From Solirubrobacter phytolaccae (lineage in GTDB: Bacteria > Actinomycetota > Thermoleophilia > Solirubrobacterales > Solirubrobacteraceae), in contig NZ_JAPDDP010000015.1 in assembly GCF_027587195.1 (NCBI RefSeq), positions 1-64,000 on the forward strand: a stretch of 64,000 bases of DNA, given 5' to 3'. Under the pieces are notes generated by a model. The model saw only the letters and a program-made list of their open reading frames with translations. It searched no databases and was not told the origin of the DNA. A program made the position numbers and the translations under genes. Below are positions 8,228 through 16,302 of the stretch, one piece after another. How positions within the stretch are numbered: position 1 is the first letter of the stretch; each line of letters opens with the position of its first letter.

Positions 8228-9784
8228 TTATTGCTTCAAACGGCGCAGCGAAGCCGCGATCTCGATCATGCGCGTGTTCGAGACCTTGCGCCCGATCGTG
8301 TTCGCGATCCAGTACGCGGCACGCGGCGTGCGCCAGGCCACCATGCGGATCTTCGAGCCGTCGTAGTAGACCATCAGCTCGCGCCCGCTCGCCGTCTTGC
8401 GGATGCGATCCGGGTTCTCGAGGATCGGCGGGTTGCGCCAGGTCATGCCCTGGACGCCCCAGTACTCGCCGGACTCGCCGATCGAGGCGACCATCCGGTA
8501 GGCGCGGTGCAGCTTGCCCTCCTCGTCGCGCAGCGAGTAGATCCGCGGCGTCTCATTGACGTACTGCGAGCGGTTCGTGATCTTGCCGGGGAAGTAGAAC
8601 GGCAGCTTCTTCAGACGCGGCGCGGCGACCACGGCGAGGTCCTCGCCGAGGCGCTTGGCGTCGACGAGCCCACTGGTCGTCGCGACCTTGCCCTTCTTCT
8701 TGGGCGCCTTCGACGGCTGGTCGTCGCGCTCGGGGTTCTTCGCGCCGCCCTCGCCCGTCATGAAGGACTCGTACGCCTTCGTGATGTTGTCGTTGGACAG
8801 GTACAGGCGCGTGTCGGCCGTCGGGTCCTCGGACTCCATGACGCCGGTCAGCGCGACCTGGTTGACGACGGTGTCGTTCATCGCGAGGTTGACCGCGGTC
8901 TTGATCAAGCCCGCGAGGTTCTTACGGCCGAGGAACTTCTTGTCGAACCGGAAGTACTCCTGGAGGATCGCGAACAGGTCGTTGGCCTCGCCGATGCTCT
9001 TCATCTCGCGCACGCTCTTCTGCGCGGTCGCCATGCGGAGGAAGTCCTGCTGGCGGGCGTTGCGGAACAGATCGGAGTCCGTGTGGCGGTAGCGCACGTA
9101 GTCGAGCGCGTCCGAGCCGACGAGCCGCTGGTAGCCGGCCTCGATGTCGATCGAGGCGAAGCCCGTGCCCTCGGGGTTGTAGTACTTGCGGTCGACGTCG
9201 ACGTAGACGCCGCCGACGTGGTTGACAGCGCGCTGGAAGCCGTCGAAGTTGACGTCGATGACGCCGTTGATGTTGAACTTCTTGGCCGTCGCCGTCTCGA
9301 AGAAGGCCTTGACCGTCTTCGTCGTGAGCCCGGCGCCGCCCTCGTCGTAGGCCTGGTTGATCTTCGTGTTGTCGGCGTATCCGGGGATCGTCACCGCGAG
9401 ATCGCGCGGGAGCGACAGCACCGCGACGCGATGGCGCTTCGGGTCGAGGCGGATCAGCACGATCGTGTCCGAGTGCGGAGTCTCGCGCTGGCCCAGCTGG
9501 GCGTCCTTGGACAGCTTCGAGCGGCGGTCGGAGCCGAGCACGAGGATCGTGCGCGGACCGCCGGGCTCGGGCGGCACGATGATCTCCGCGAGCTCGGGAT
9601 CCTTCTCGTCGATCGGCGGCTGGACCGGTCCGATGGGCTTCGGCGGCGCGATCATCAGGTAGCCCGCGATCGCCACCCCCGCGCCGGTCGACAGGAACAC
9701 GAGGAACACGCCGATGAAGGCCTTCGCCAACACGGCCGAGCCCACGCGCGGCGGGCGCTCCTCGTTCCTATAACGCCGGCGCAT
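8228..9784 (-). CDS. LytR-CpsA-Psr (LCP) family cell-wall ligase
   Basis: 518-aa membrane-anchored enzyme of the family that attaches wall glycopolymers to peptidoglycan. One membrane segment lies at about 17-45; the LCP core follows with ILVLGSDRR, the SDTIVLIRLDP strand, VLSLPRDLAV and the YRHTDSDLFRNARQQDFL helix, matching the conserved Arg/Asp lipid-phosphate and magnesium-binding positions of the family. A long C-terminal extension (about residues 320-518) contains lysine-rich KAPKKKGK and a second folded region ending in YWIANTIGRKVSNTRM. Divergent from the peptidoglycan-binding protein gene, with about 60 bp between starts. A wall role for both is consistent. Confidence 0.9.
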   Translation of the reverse strand: MRRRYRNEERPPRVGSAVLAKAFIGVFLVFLSTGAGVAIAGYLMIAPPKPIGPVQPPIDEKDPELAEIIVPPEPGGPRTILVLGSDRRSKLSKDAQLGQRETPHSDTIVLIRLDPKRHRVAVLSLPRDLAVTIPGYADNTKINQAYDEGGAGLTTKTVKAFFETATAKKFNINGVIDVNFDGFQRAVNHVGGVYVDVDRKYYNPEGTGFASIDIEAGYQRLVGSDALDYVRYRHTDSDLFRNARQQDFLRMATAQKSVREMKSIGEANDLFAILQEYFRFDKKFLGRKNLAGLIKTAVNLAMNDTVVNQVALTGVMESEDPTADTRLYLSNDNITKAYESFMTGEGGAKNPERDDQPSKAPKKKGKVATTSGLVDAKRLGEDLAVVAAPRLKKLPFYFPGKITNRSQYVNETPRIYSLRDEEGKLHRAYRMVASIGESGEYWGVQGMTWRNPPILENPDRIRKTASGRELMVYYDGSKIRMVAWRTPRAAYWIANTIGRKVSNTRMIEIAASLRRLKQ

Positions 9785-9846
9785 GAGTCGGAAAGCGTAA
9801 CCATCGCACCGGAACTTCCGACCGCCACTGCGGTTTGGTGCCGGTG

Positions 9847-11226
9847 ATGAGAGGACGTTGCGTGCTGTCCCTTACGGCCTGCATGGCCGGACTCCTGGTT
9901 CCTGCGAGCGCTGATGCAGCGCGCAAACGGCCCCCTGAGCTGACGCGGATCCGGTGCGTCCCGGCCGCGTCGGCGACCTGCAAGGCGGGCATCAAGGTCA
10001 CCGTGGGCCGTCAGCTGCAGCTCAGCGGCAAGCGGGTCACGAAGGGCATGCGGGTCTCGTTCCGCTGGACGGGCGGCGCGCTGGCCACCAAGCTGGACCG
10101 CTCGCGCGTCGGCTACGTCGCCCGGGTTCCCGCCGGCACGCGCGCCGGCGCCGTGAACGTGACCGTGTCCGACCGTGCGGGCCGGCGCTCGAACGCGATC
10201 AAGATCACCGTCACCGCGCCGCCGCGGGTCGCCCCCACGCCCGCCCCGCAGCCCGGCGCGCTGCCCGAGATCTTCCGTGGCAACGGGATGTGGATCTGGG
10301 AGCTCAACCGCTCCGATGGCGGTGACCTCAACGCGATCGTCGCGCGCGCCCGCGCCGCCGGCATCTCCACCGTCTTCGTCAAGAGCTCCGACGGCGCCGG
10401 CAGCCGCTGGGCGCAGTTCTCGCCCGAGCTCGTGACCGCGCTCAAGGCCCAGGGTCTGCGCGTGTGCGCGTGGCAGTTCGTGTACGGCAACGACCCGGCC
10501 GGCGAGGCCGCGCTCGGCGCCGACGCGGTCGCCGCCGGCGCCGACTGCCTGGTCGTGGACGCCGAGAGCGCGTACGAGAACAAGTACTCGCAGGCCACGC
10601 AGTACATGGGCGCGCTCCGTGCCGCGGTCGGCCCGACGTACCCGATCGGCTTCACGAGCTTCCCGTACGTCGATTACCACAGCCGGATCCCGTACTCGGT
10701 GTTCCTCGCCCCGGGCGCGGCCAACGCGAACCTCCCGCAGATCTACTGGAAGGACATCGGCGGGACGGTCGACGCGGTCTCCGGCCGCACGCTCGCCCAC
10801 AACCGCATCTACGGCACGCCGATCGCGCCGATCGGGCAGACCTACGGCAGCGTCCCGCCTGAGGACATCGGCCGCTTCCGCGCGCTGTGGGCGGCGTACG
10901 GCAGCGCCGGCCTGTCCTGGTGGTCGTGGCAGGCGACGACCGAGCCGGGCTGGGCGGCGCTCGCGCAGCCGGTCGGCGGCCTCGCACTCCCGCCCTCGGA
11001 CCCGGGCTGGCCCGCGTTGGCCAAGGGCAACAAGGGCGACCAGGTGCTGTGGCTCCAGCGCCACCTGCAGTCCGCGTACCCGAGCGTGTCCCCCACGAGC
11101 ACGTTCGACGCCGCCACCGACGCCGCCCTGCGTGAGCTCCAGACTGCCCGCTCGCTCCCGGTCACGGGCACCACGGACGCGCTGACGTGGCAAGCCGTGC
11201 TCGCGCTTCCCCTCGCTCCGGCGTAG
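9847..11226 (+). CDS. Secreted TIM-barrel-like protein with peptidoglycan-binding domain
   Basis: 459-aa exported protein. Signal peptide at 1-24 (ends PASADA), an Ig-like domain with a Cys pair (RCVPAASATCKAG), a Pro/Ala linker (APTPAPQPG), then a glycoside-hydrolase-like barrel: GMWIWELNRSDGG, STVFVKSSDG, RVCAWQFVYGND, DCLVVDAESAYE, LPQIYWKDIGG, GLSWWSWQATT. The acidic DAES sits where the catalytic acid of GH25-like barrels lies. The C-terminus is a PG_binding_1 domain (KGNKGDQVLWLQRHLQ, TFDAATDAALRELQ). Probable wall-associated hydrolase; actual catalysis is inferred. ATG 9847 is chosen; GTG 9844, GTG 9838 and TTG 9835 are in frame just upstream. Convergent with the flavoprotein gene with a 9-bp gap. 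Confidence 0.82.
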   Translation: MRGRCVLSLTACMAGLLVPASADAARKRPPELTRIRCVPAASATCKAGIKVTVGRQLQLSGKRVTKGMRVSFRWTGGALATKLDRSRVGYVARVPAGTRAGAVNVTVSDRAGRRSNAIKITVTAPPRVAPTPAPQPGALPEIFRGNGMWIWELNRSDGGDLNAIVARARAAGISTVFVKSSDGAGSRWAQFSPELVTALKAQGLRVCAWQFVYGNDPAGEAALGADAVAAGADCLVVDAESAYENKYSQATQYMGALRAAVGPTYPIGFTSFPYVDYHSRIPYSVFLAPGAANANLPQIYWKDIGGTVDAVSGRTLAHNRIYGTPIAPIGQTYGSVPPEDIGRFRALWAAYGSAGLSWWSWQATTEPGWAALAQPVGGLALPPSDPGWPALAKGNKGDQVLWLQRHLQSAYPSVSPTSTFDAATDAALRELQTARSLPVTGTTDALTWQAVLALPLAPA

Positions 11227-11235
11227 GACTTTATG

Positions 11236-12378
11236 TCAATCTCGAATTGATCGGAACGGGCCTCGAGCCCGCCCCGACAGCACGGCCAGCGCGCGGCCAC
11301 GCACCCACGGCAGCCGCGCGACCGGGCCCATCAGCGCGTCGCGCGGCCACGCCATCACGTCCCAGTCGCTCTGGAAGACCGCGTTCAGCCCGCGGGCGCT
11401 GAACGCGTAGAAGCGCGCCTGCGCCCGCCGGGCGGCCTCGAACGCCTCCAGCGACGACGCGTCGGCCAGCGCCGCCGCGTCCATCAGCGCGAGGTTCGCG
11501 CCCTGCCCCAGCTGTGGGCTGAGCGCGTGCGCGGCGTCCCCGAGCAGCACGAGCCGACCCGAGTGCCAGCGCGGCAGCGACACCTGGCGGTACGAGGCGG
11601 GCAGCAGCGTGTCCATCGACTCGATCCGCAGCCGCGCGGCGGGCGGCGCCAGCGCACAGAGCTCACGCCGGAACGCGTCGATCCCCGCGGCCCGCACGGC
11701 CGGGATCCGGTCCAGCCGGACCGACCAGAACAGCGACACCGCGCCGCTGCCCGTCGGCAGGAAGCCCGCCATTCGCGACGCGCCGTCGAAGTACTGGTCG
11801 AGCACGCCGCCGAAGGCGCCGTCCGGGTCGTCGAACACGCCCCACAGCGCGCCCCAGCGGTGCTCGTGGATGCGCGCCTTCACGTCCAGGAACCGGCGCA
11901 GCGTCGAGCGCGCGCCGTCCGCGCCGACGACGAGGTCGTACGGGCCGTAGGACGCGCCGCCCGCGTCGGTCAGCACGCCGTCGCGGTAGTCGACGATCTC
12001 CGCGCCCGGCCGCAGCACCGCGCCGGCCTCCACCGCCGCGTCGCGCAGCGCCGCGAAGAGCGCCCCGCGGTGCACGCCGAGCCCGTGCTCCCCCGCGTAG
12101 CCGAGATCCATGAACCGCTTGCCGCCCACGGTCGTGCCGACCACCCGCGCGATCGGCGAGGCGCCCGCCTCCACCCGCTCGAGCACGCCCAACCGACGCA
12201 GCACGGCCATTCCCGTCGGCTGGAGCAGCAGGCCCGCGCCGACCGGCCCGGGGTTCGGCGCGCGCTCGAGGACATCGACCTTCGCGCCTGCGCGAGCGAA
12301 GAAGGCAGCGGCTGCGAGCCCGGCGGTCCCCGCCCCGACCACGCCCACCCTGGGCAAAGTTGACAAACCGGACGACAA
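11236..12378 (-). CDS. FAD-dependent monooxygenase (UbiH/salicylate-hydroxylase type)
   Basis: About 380-aa class A flavin monooxygenase. The N-terminal dinucleotide fold [20 protein letters not shown] binds [18 protein letters not shown] is the family DG motif; [19 protein letters not shown] is the GD motif that contacts the FAD ribityl chain. Such enzymes hydroxylate aromatic or other small substrates with NAD(P)H and oxygen; the substrate is not evident. The start is ambiguous: TTG codons at 12378, 12366 and 12357 and GTG at 12348 precede the GAGTAGL motif. Divergent from the chemoreceptor gene with a 49-bp gap. Confidence 0.85.
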   Translation of the reverse strand: MSSGLSTLPRVGVVGAGTAGLAAAAFFARAGAKVDVLERAPNPGPVGAGLLLQPTGMAVLRRLGVLERVEAGASPIARVVGTTVGGKRFMDLGYAGEHGLGVHRGALFAALRDAAVEAGAVLRPGAEIVDYRDGVLTDAGGASYGPYDLVVGADGARSTLRRFLDVKARIHEHRWGALWGVFDDPDGAFGGVLDQYFDGASRMAGFLPTGSGAVSLFWSVRLDRIPAVRAAGIDAFRRELCALAPPAARLRIESMDTLLPASYRQVSLPRWHSGRLVLLGDAAHALSPQLGQGANLALMDAAALADASSLEAFEAARRAQARFYAFSARGLNAVFQSDWDVMAWPRDALMGPVARLPWVRGRALAVLSGRARGPFRSIRD

Positions 12379-12427
12379 ACCTCACGTCGCCTTTATGAGA
12401 GGACGATGTAAGCCGACGGACAAGGGT

Positions 12428-14278
12428 ATGACCGCGATCCGCAATCTGCCACTCGCCGCGCGCCTCGGAGGCGCCTTCGGCGTCCTGTGCCTGGCGTTGG
12501 CAATTGTCGCCTTCGCGGGCATCAACTCAATGAACAACCTGCGCGACAAGGCCGACGAGCTCGGCGAGCGCCATATCGAAGCCGCGCAGCATCTGGGCTA
12601 CATGCAGGAGCGCGCGAAGGACAACGTCTCACTCATCACCCAGCATCTTTACGTGCGTGACGGCGACCTCGCCGCCGAGGACAAGATCCTCAAGGAGATC
12701 GAGGCCAACTGGGCCGCCAGCAAGAAGGACGGCGCCGTCATCGCCAAGCTCTTCGAGGGCACGCCCGCGCAGGAGGAGCTCGACACGTTCGTCAACGTCC
12801 GCGCCGAGATCCTCGAGGTGCAGAAGTCGGTGCTCTCGAGCTCGCGCGACGAGACCGCCCGCAACGCCGAGGACCGCAGCGGCTCGCGCACCGAGTTCGA
12901 GACGAAGCTGCTCGCGCTCGACGCCGAGCTCGAGGCGGCCGGCGACGGCCTCGCCGAGGCCACCAACACGTTCGCCGCGGAGGGCGTCGAGGCCGCGCAC
13001 GCCGCCGACACCACCGGCAAGCGCTTCATCCTCCTGGTCGCGATCTTCGCCATCCTCGCGGCGATCGGCCTGGCCGTCTGGGTCACGCGCTCGGTCGTCC
13101 GCCCCGTCCGTCAGCTCAGCGACCGCCTCACCAGCCTCAACGACCACTGCCTCAACGACCTCTCGATCGCGATGGAGCGTATGTCGGAGGGCGACCTGAC
13201 GTTCCCGATCGAGCCGGTCACCACCCCGATCGAGGTCACCGCGACCGACGAGCTCGGCCGCCTCTCCACCACCTTCAACACGATGCTCGGCAAGGCCCAG
13301 CACTCGATCGCCGGCTACGAGGCGATGCGCAGCTCGCTCGGCGAGGTCATCGCCGAGGTCGCCGCGGGCGCCGGCACCGTCGCCTCCGCTTCGCAGGAGA
13401 TGGCCGCCACGTCCGACGAGGCCGGCCGCGCCGTCGGTGAGATCGCCGCCGCCGTGACCGACGTCGCCCAGGGCGCCGAGCGCCAGGTGCGCATGGTCGA
13501 GTCCACCCGTGAGGCCGTCCAGGAGGCCGCCCGCGCCGCGACGGCCAGCGCCGAGACCGCCACGGCCACGGCCGACGCCGCCAAGGAGGCCCGCACGGTC
13601 GCCGAGCAGGGCGTCGCCTCCGCGGCGCACGCCACGGACGCGATCCGCCAGGTCGCCGAGTCCTCCGCCAACGTCGGCACCGCGATGGAGGGTCTCGCCG
13701 AGAAGTCCGCGCAGATCGGCGGGATCGTGACCACGATCACCGGCCTGGCCGAGCAGACCAACCTGCTCGCGCTCAACGCCGCGATCGAGGCCGCCCGCGC
13801 CGGCGAGCAGGGCAAGGGCTTCGCCGTCGTCGCCGAGGAAGTGCGCAAGCTCGCCGAGGAGTCCCAGACCGCCGCGGGCCAGATCTCGTCGCTGATCGGT
13901 GAGATCCAGTCCGAGACGCAGAACGTCGTCGGCGTGGTCGCCGAGGGCGGCCGTCGCACGGCGGACGGCGTCGCGACCGTCGAGCAGACCCGTGAGGCCT
14001 TCGAGGCCATCGGGCACGCCGTCGAGGACGTCACCGGCCGCGTGAGCGAGATCGCCACGGCCGTGCACCAGATCTCCGCCGAGGCGACGCGCGCCGAGAC
14101 GGACATCGCCGAGGTCGCCGCGGTGGCCGAGCAGTCGTCCGCGTCCGCCGAGCAGGTGTCGGCGTCCACGCAGCAGACGAGCGCCTCCACGCAGGAGATC
14201 GCCGCGTCCGCCCAGACGCTCGCCGCCACGGCCGAGACGCTCAACGGCCTGGTTGGCCGATTCAAGCTGACCGTGTAG
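12428..14278 (+). CDS. Methyl-accepting chemotaxis protein
   Basis: 616-aa chemoreceptor. TM1 at about 13-35, an all-helical periplasmic domain (about 36-198, rich in AxxE and coiled-coil patterns, with no Cache/PAS features), TM2 at about 199-222, HAMP, then a long Ala/Glu-rich coiled coil. The signalling tip is classical: [20 protein letters not shown] followed by [16 protein letters not shown]. No CheA, CheW or flagellar gene is nearby, so it is an orphan receptor here. I prefer ATG 12428 ([18 protein letters not shown], a typical receptor N-terminus) over the in-frame ATG at 12395. Two stem-loops follow the stop. Confidence 0.92.
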   Translation: MTAIRNLPLAARLGGAFGVLCLALAIVAFAGINSMNNLRDKADELGERHIEAAQHLGYMQERAKDNVSLITQHLYVRDGDLAAEDKILKEIEANWAASKKDGAVIAKLFEGTPAQEELDTFVNVRAEILEVQKSVLSSSRDETARNAEDRSGSRTEFETKLLALDAELEAAGDGLAEATNTFAAEGVEAAHAADTTGKRFILLVAIFAILAAIGLAVWVTRSVVRPVRQLSDRLTSLNDHCLNDLSIAMERMSEGDLTFPIEPVTTPIEVTATDELGRLSTTFNTMLGKAQHSIAGYEAMRSSLGEVIAEVAAGAGTVASASQEMAATSDEAGRAVGEIAAAVTDVAQGAERQVRMVESTREAVQEAARAATASAETATATADAAKEARTVAEQGVASAAHATDAIRQVAESSANVGTAMEGLAEKSAQIGGIVTTITGLAEQTNLLALNAAIEAARAGEQGKGFAVVAEEVRKLAEESQTAAGQISSLIGEIQSETQNVVGVVAEGGRRTADGVATVEQTREAFEAIGHAVEDVTGRVSEIATAVHQISAEATRAETDIAEVAAVAEQSSASAEQVSASTQQTSASTQEIAASAQTLAATAETLNGLVGRFKLTV

Positions 14279-14291
14279 CCTCTGTCGGGAT

Positions 14292-14328
14292 GAAGCCGTT
14301 CGCCACACCTCGCGTGACGAACGGCTTC
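14292..14328 (+). terminator. Stem-loop after the chemoreceptor gene
   Basis: Perfect 11-bp inverted repeat GAAGCCGTTCG / CGAACGGCTTC at 14292-14302 and 14318-14328, with a 15-nt loop, starting 13 nt after the chemoreceptor stop. No T-run follows, so it may slow or protect the 3' end while the second hairpin terminates. Confidence 0.5.
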
Positions 14329-14354
14329 GCCTGCATCGCCATCATTATTCGCTA

Positions 14355-14385
14355 GGCCCGCGGCCGTCATACCGCGGGCCTTTGT
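14355..14385 (+). terminator. Rho-independent terminator candidate
   Basis: Perfect 9-bp GC stem GGCCCGCGG / CCGCGGGCC (14355-14363 and 14372-14380), 8-nt loop, followed by TTTGTCGTTCCTT. This is the most terminator-like structure downstream of the chemoreceptor and lies before the ACT protein gene. Confidence 0.6.
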
Positions 14386-14456
14386 CGTTCCTTGGGGAAC
14401 GTCTGGCGAATCGGCGGGCGCGCAAACCGGGGAACGAGAAAGGTCTGAGTTCCCCC

Positions 14457-14702
14457 ATGCTGCTCCTTCCCCCCGGCGTCGCCCCTTCGTCCGTCACCCG
14501 GCTCTCCGTCCAGGTGCTCGACCAGCCCGGCGTGCTGCTGCGCGTGCTCGGCATCTGCCAGCGGCGCGGCGCACGAGTCCTTGCAATGACGTATGCGGCG
14601 GACCGGATCGAGCTCGCCGTGAGCGCCGACGAGCGTCATCTGAACCTGCTCCGAGGCCGTTTGGAGGGCGCAGTCGACGTCCTCGGGGTGGTGGCCCGTT
14701 GA
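14457..14702 (+). CDS. Small ACT-domain protein
   Basis: 81-aa single-domain protein. The core VTRLSVQVLDQPGVLLRVLG is a strand-turn-helix with the D-x-PGVL motif of ACT domains, closest to the acetolactate-synthase small subunit (IlvN/IlvM) class that binds branched amino acids; the second half (RIELAVSADERHLNLLRGRL) completes the fold. No acetolactate synthase gene lies nearby, so this is a stand-alone ACT regulator. The ATG at 14457 is chosen because the domain starts there and an AAAGG lies 14 nt upstream; an upstream in-frame start at 14382 would add a basic 25-aa leader that falls in the terminator region. Confidence 0.65.
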   Translation: MLLLPPGVAPSSVTRLSVQVLDQPGVLLRVLGICQRRGARVLAMTYAADRIELAVSADERHLNLLRGRLEGAVDVLGVVAR

Positions 14703-14758
14703 GAGGTCTCCGCGACTTCTCACTTGGCGCGGCGGCGTGAACGGGTTACGAATGCGGT

Positions 14759-15817
14759 GTGTTGGTCGCGGAAGGGGCCAGGCCACGCTGCGTGCGGGTC
14801 CTGGTGGTCGAAGGTCATGAGGTGCTGGGCAACGGGTTGCGCTGGCTGCTGACGCGCGTGCCGTGGATCGAGCGATGCACGCTCGCCCACGAGCCGCAGG
14901 GCGGTTACGACCTGGCGCTGGTCGACGTCGGTCTCGGCTTGCCGATGTGCGAGCGCGTGGCCGCGACGGGCGCCCGCACCGCGCTGCTCACGTCCCGCTG
15001 GGACGACGTCTCGCTGCGCACCGCCCGGTCCGCCGGCGCGTTCGGCGTGATCTCCCGCGACCTCCCGGCCCGCGACCTCCTCGCCGCCGTGCGCACGCTC
15101 GCCCGCGGCGGGATGCCCGAGCCGCGCCCCGTCGCCGCCGGCGGCGGCACCCGCTTCACGCCACGCGAGCGCGAGATCCTGCGCCTGGTCGGCGCCGGCC
15201 TGACCAACGCCGAGATCGGCGCGGAGATGTTCCTCGCGCCCGGCACCGTCAAGCACCACATGCTCGGCATCTACGACAAGCTCGGCGCCCGCAACCGCGC
15301 CGGCGCCGTCCACGCCGCGCGCCGCCTGGGCATCGTCGCCGACCGCCGCGAGCCGTTCACGCCGCCCCTGGACCCCTTGCGAGTACTCGTCGCCGACCCG
15401 GTGGACGTGCGCCGCGCCGGCGTCCTGCTCGCGCTGCACGGCCGCCCGTGGGTCGAGGCCTGCGCGGGCGCGCGGACCCTCGAAGACGCGCGTGCCATGG
15501 CCGAGCGTCTTGATCCGCAGCTGGTCCTGGCCGGCACCCCTGACCTGCGCCTGCCCGGCATCCCGACGCTCGCCCTGCGTGAGGACGGGACGATTGAGCA
15601 GCGCGTCGAGAGCGACACGGGCTCGGTCTCCCCGCGTGAACGGGACGTGCTGTTCGCGTTCGCGGCGGGCGCGACGAACCCGGTCATCGCCACGCAGCTG
15701 GGCCTCTCACCGAACACGGTGAAGCAGCACGCTTCCTCGATCTTCCGCAAGCTCGGTGTGCGGAATCGCGCTGAAGCGGTGCGCCGGGCCGATGAGCTCG
15801 GCCTTTTGGCCGCGTAG
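14759..15817 (+). CDS. Double NarL-type response regulator (REC-HTH-REC-HTH)
   Basis: 352-aa protein that is two NarL/LuxR-type regulators fused head to tail. Half 1: receiver-like domain ~13-118 with a candidate phospho-acceptor D56 (DLALVDVGLG), then HTH ~131-190 (FTPREREILRLVGAGLTNAE, GTVKHHMLGIYDKLGARNRA). Half 2: receiver-like ~206-285, shortened and with A258/G259 where the aspartate should be (PQLVLAGTPDL), then HTH ~289-348 (VSPRERDVLFAFAAGATNPV, NTVKQHASSIFRKLGVRNRA). The two HTHs are clear paralogues. Receiver 1 also lacks the usual lysine (GVISRDLP). No kinase is adjacent. The start is uncertain: GTG 14759 or GTG 14795. The stop lies 5 bp before the large palindrome. Confidence 0.85.
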   Translation: MLVAEGARPRCVRVLVVEGHEVLGNGLRWLLTRVPWIERCTLAHEPQGGYDLALVDVGLGLPMCERVAATGARTALLTSRWDDVSLRTARSAGAFGVISRDLPARDLLAAVRTLARGGMPEPRPVAAGGGTRFTPREREILRLVGAGLTNAEIGAEMFLAPGTVKHHMLGIYDKLGARNRAGAVHAARRLGIVADRREPFTPPLDPLRVLVADPVDVRRAGVLLALHGRPWVEACAGARTLEDARAMAERLDPQLVLAGTPDLRLPGIPTLALREDGTIEQRVESDTGSVSPRERDVLFAFAAGATNPVIATQLGLSPNTVKQHASSIFRKLGVRNRAEAVRRADELGLLAA

Positions 15818-15822
15818 TTCGC

Positions 15823-16286
15823 ACGAACAACGGCCATCGAGGGGGAAGGGAGCTGCAGCGCCGCCCGCGCTGGCTTCGGTGGGCGCTCGCTCGGGCTCCG
15901 CGCGGTTCTTCCCTCGTGCCCGCGTGCCGGGATACCGTCAAGTTACGGGCACCGGAGATCGCGAGGAGCGGTTGTGGTTGCTTTCGTCCGCTACACGTCC
16001 GGTCGACCAAGGTCGCGCACGACCGCGCTCCGAACAAAGGGGTGTGGTCACAAACTCCCGCATAGCGGGAGTTTCCGACCACACCCCCTCCCCGCGCCCG
16101 TTCGTCGACCGGAAATCGATCACGCCGAGCCCAAGCGGGACGGCCGAGGGACGATCTTCGATGACCGTAACTTGACGGTAGGCCTGCACGGCGATTCTTC
16201 CCCGCCGCGCGGAGCCCGAGGGGCGATGTTCACCGCAGCGCGAGTGGCGCTGCCGCTCCCTTCCCCCCTCGATGGCCGTTGTTCGT
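15823..16286. repeat. 464-bp imperfect palindrome between convergent genes
   Basis: The only gap above 300 bp (15818-16302) is almost entirely one diverged inverted repeat. Matching blocks, outside to inside: 15823-15853 with 16255-16286 (31/32 nt, one-base gap in a G run), continuing through TGCAGCGCC / GGCGCTGCC; 15890-15905 with 16205-16220 (16/16, core GGGCTCCGCGCGG); 15933-15948 with 16165-16180 (16/16, TACCGTCAAGTTACGG); and 16039-16061 with 16065-16087 (21 of 23 paired, only ATA between them). Intervening DNA also aligns, with substitutions and small indels. It sits 5 bp after the double-regulator stop and 16 bp before the M28 stop. Open frames inside it look like by-products of the symmetry. 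It may be a MITE-like element or a very long RNA hairpin. Confidence 0.9.
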
Positions 16287-16302
16287 CCCTTAGAAGCGAA
16301 CC

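Noticed and set aside
9847-12408. Shared ATGAGAGGACG at 9847 and 12395
   Set aside because: An 11-nt match between two gene starts with no further similarity; too short to call a regulatory element.
12629-14308. 559-aa open frame antisense to the chemoreceptor
   Set aside because: Low-complexity Gly/Asp/Arg composition from GC-biased codons read in reverse; no domain.
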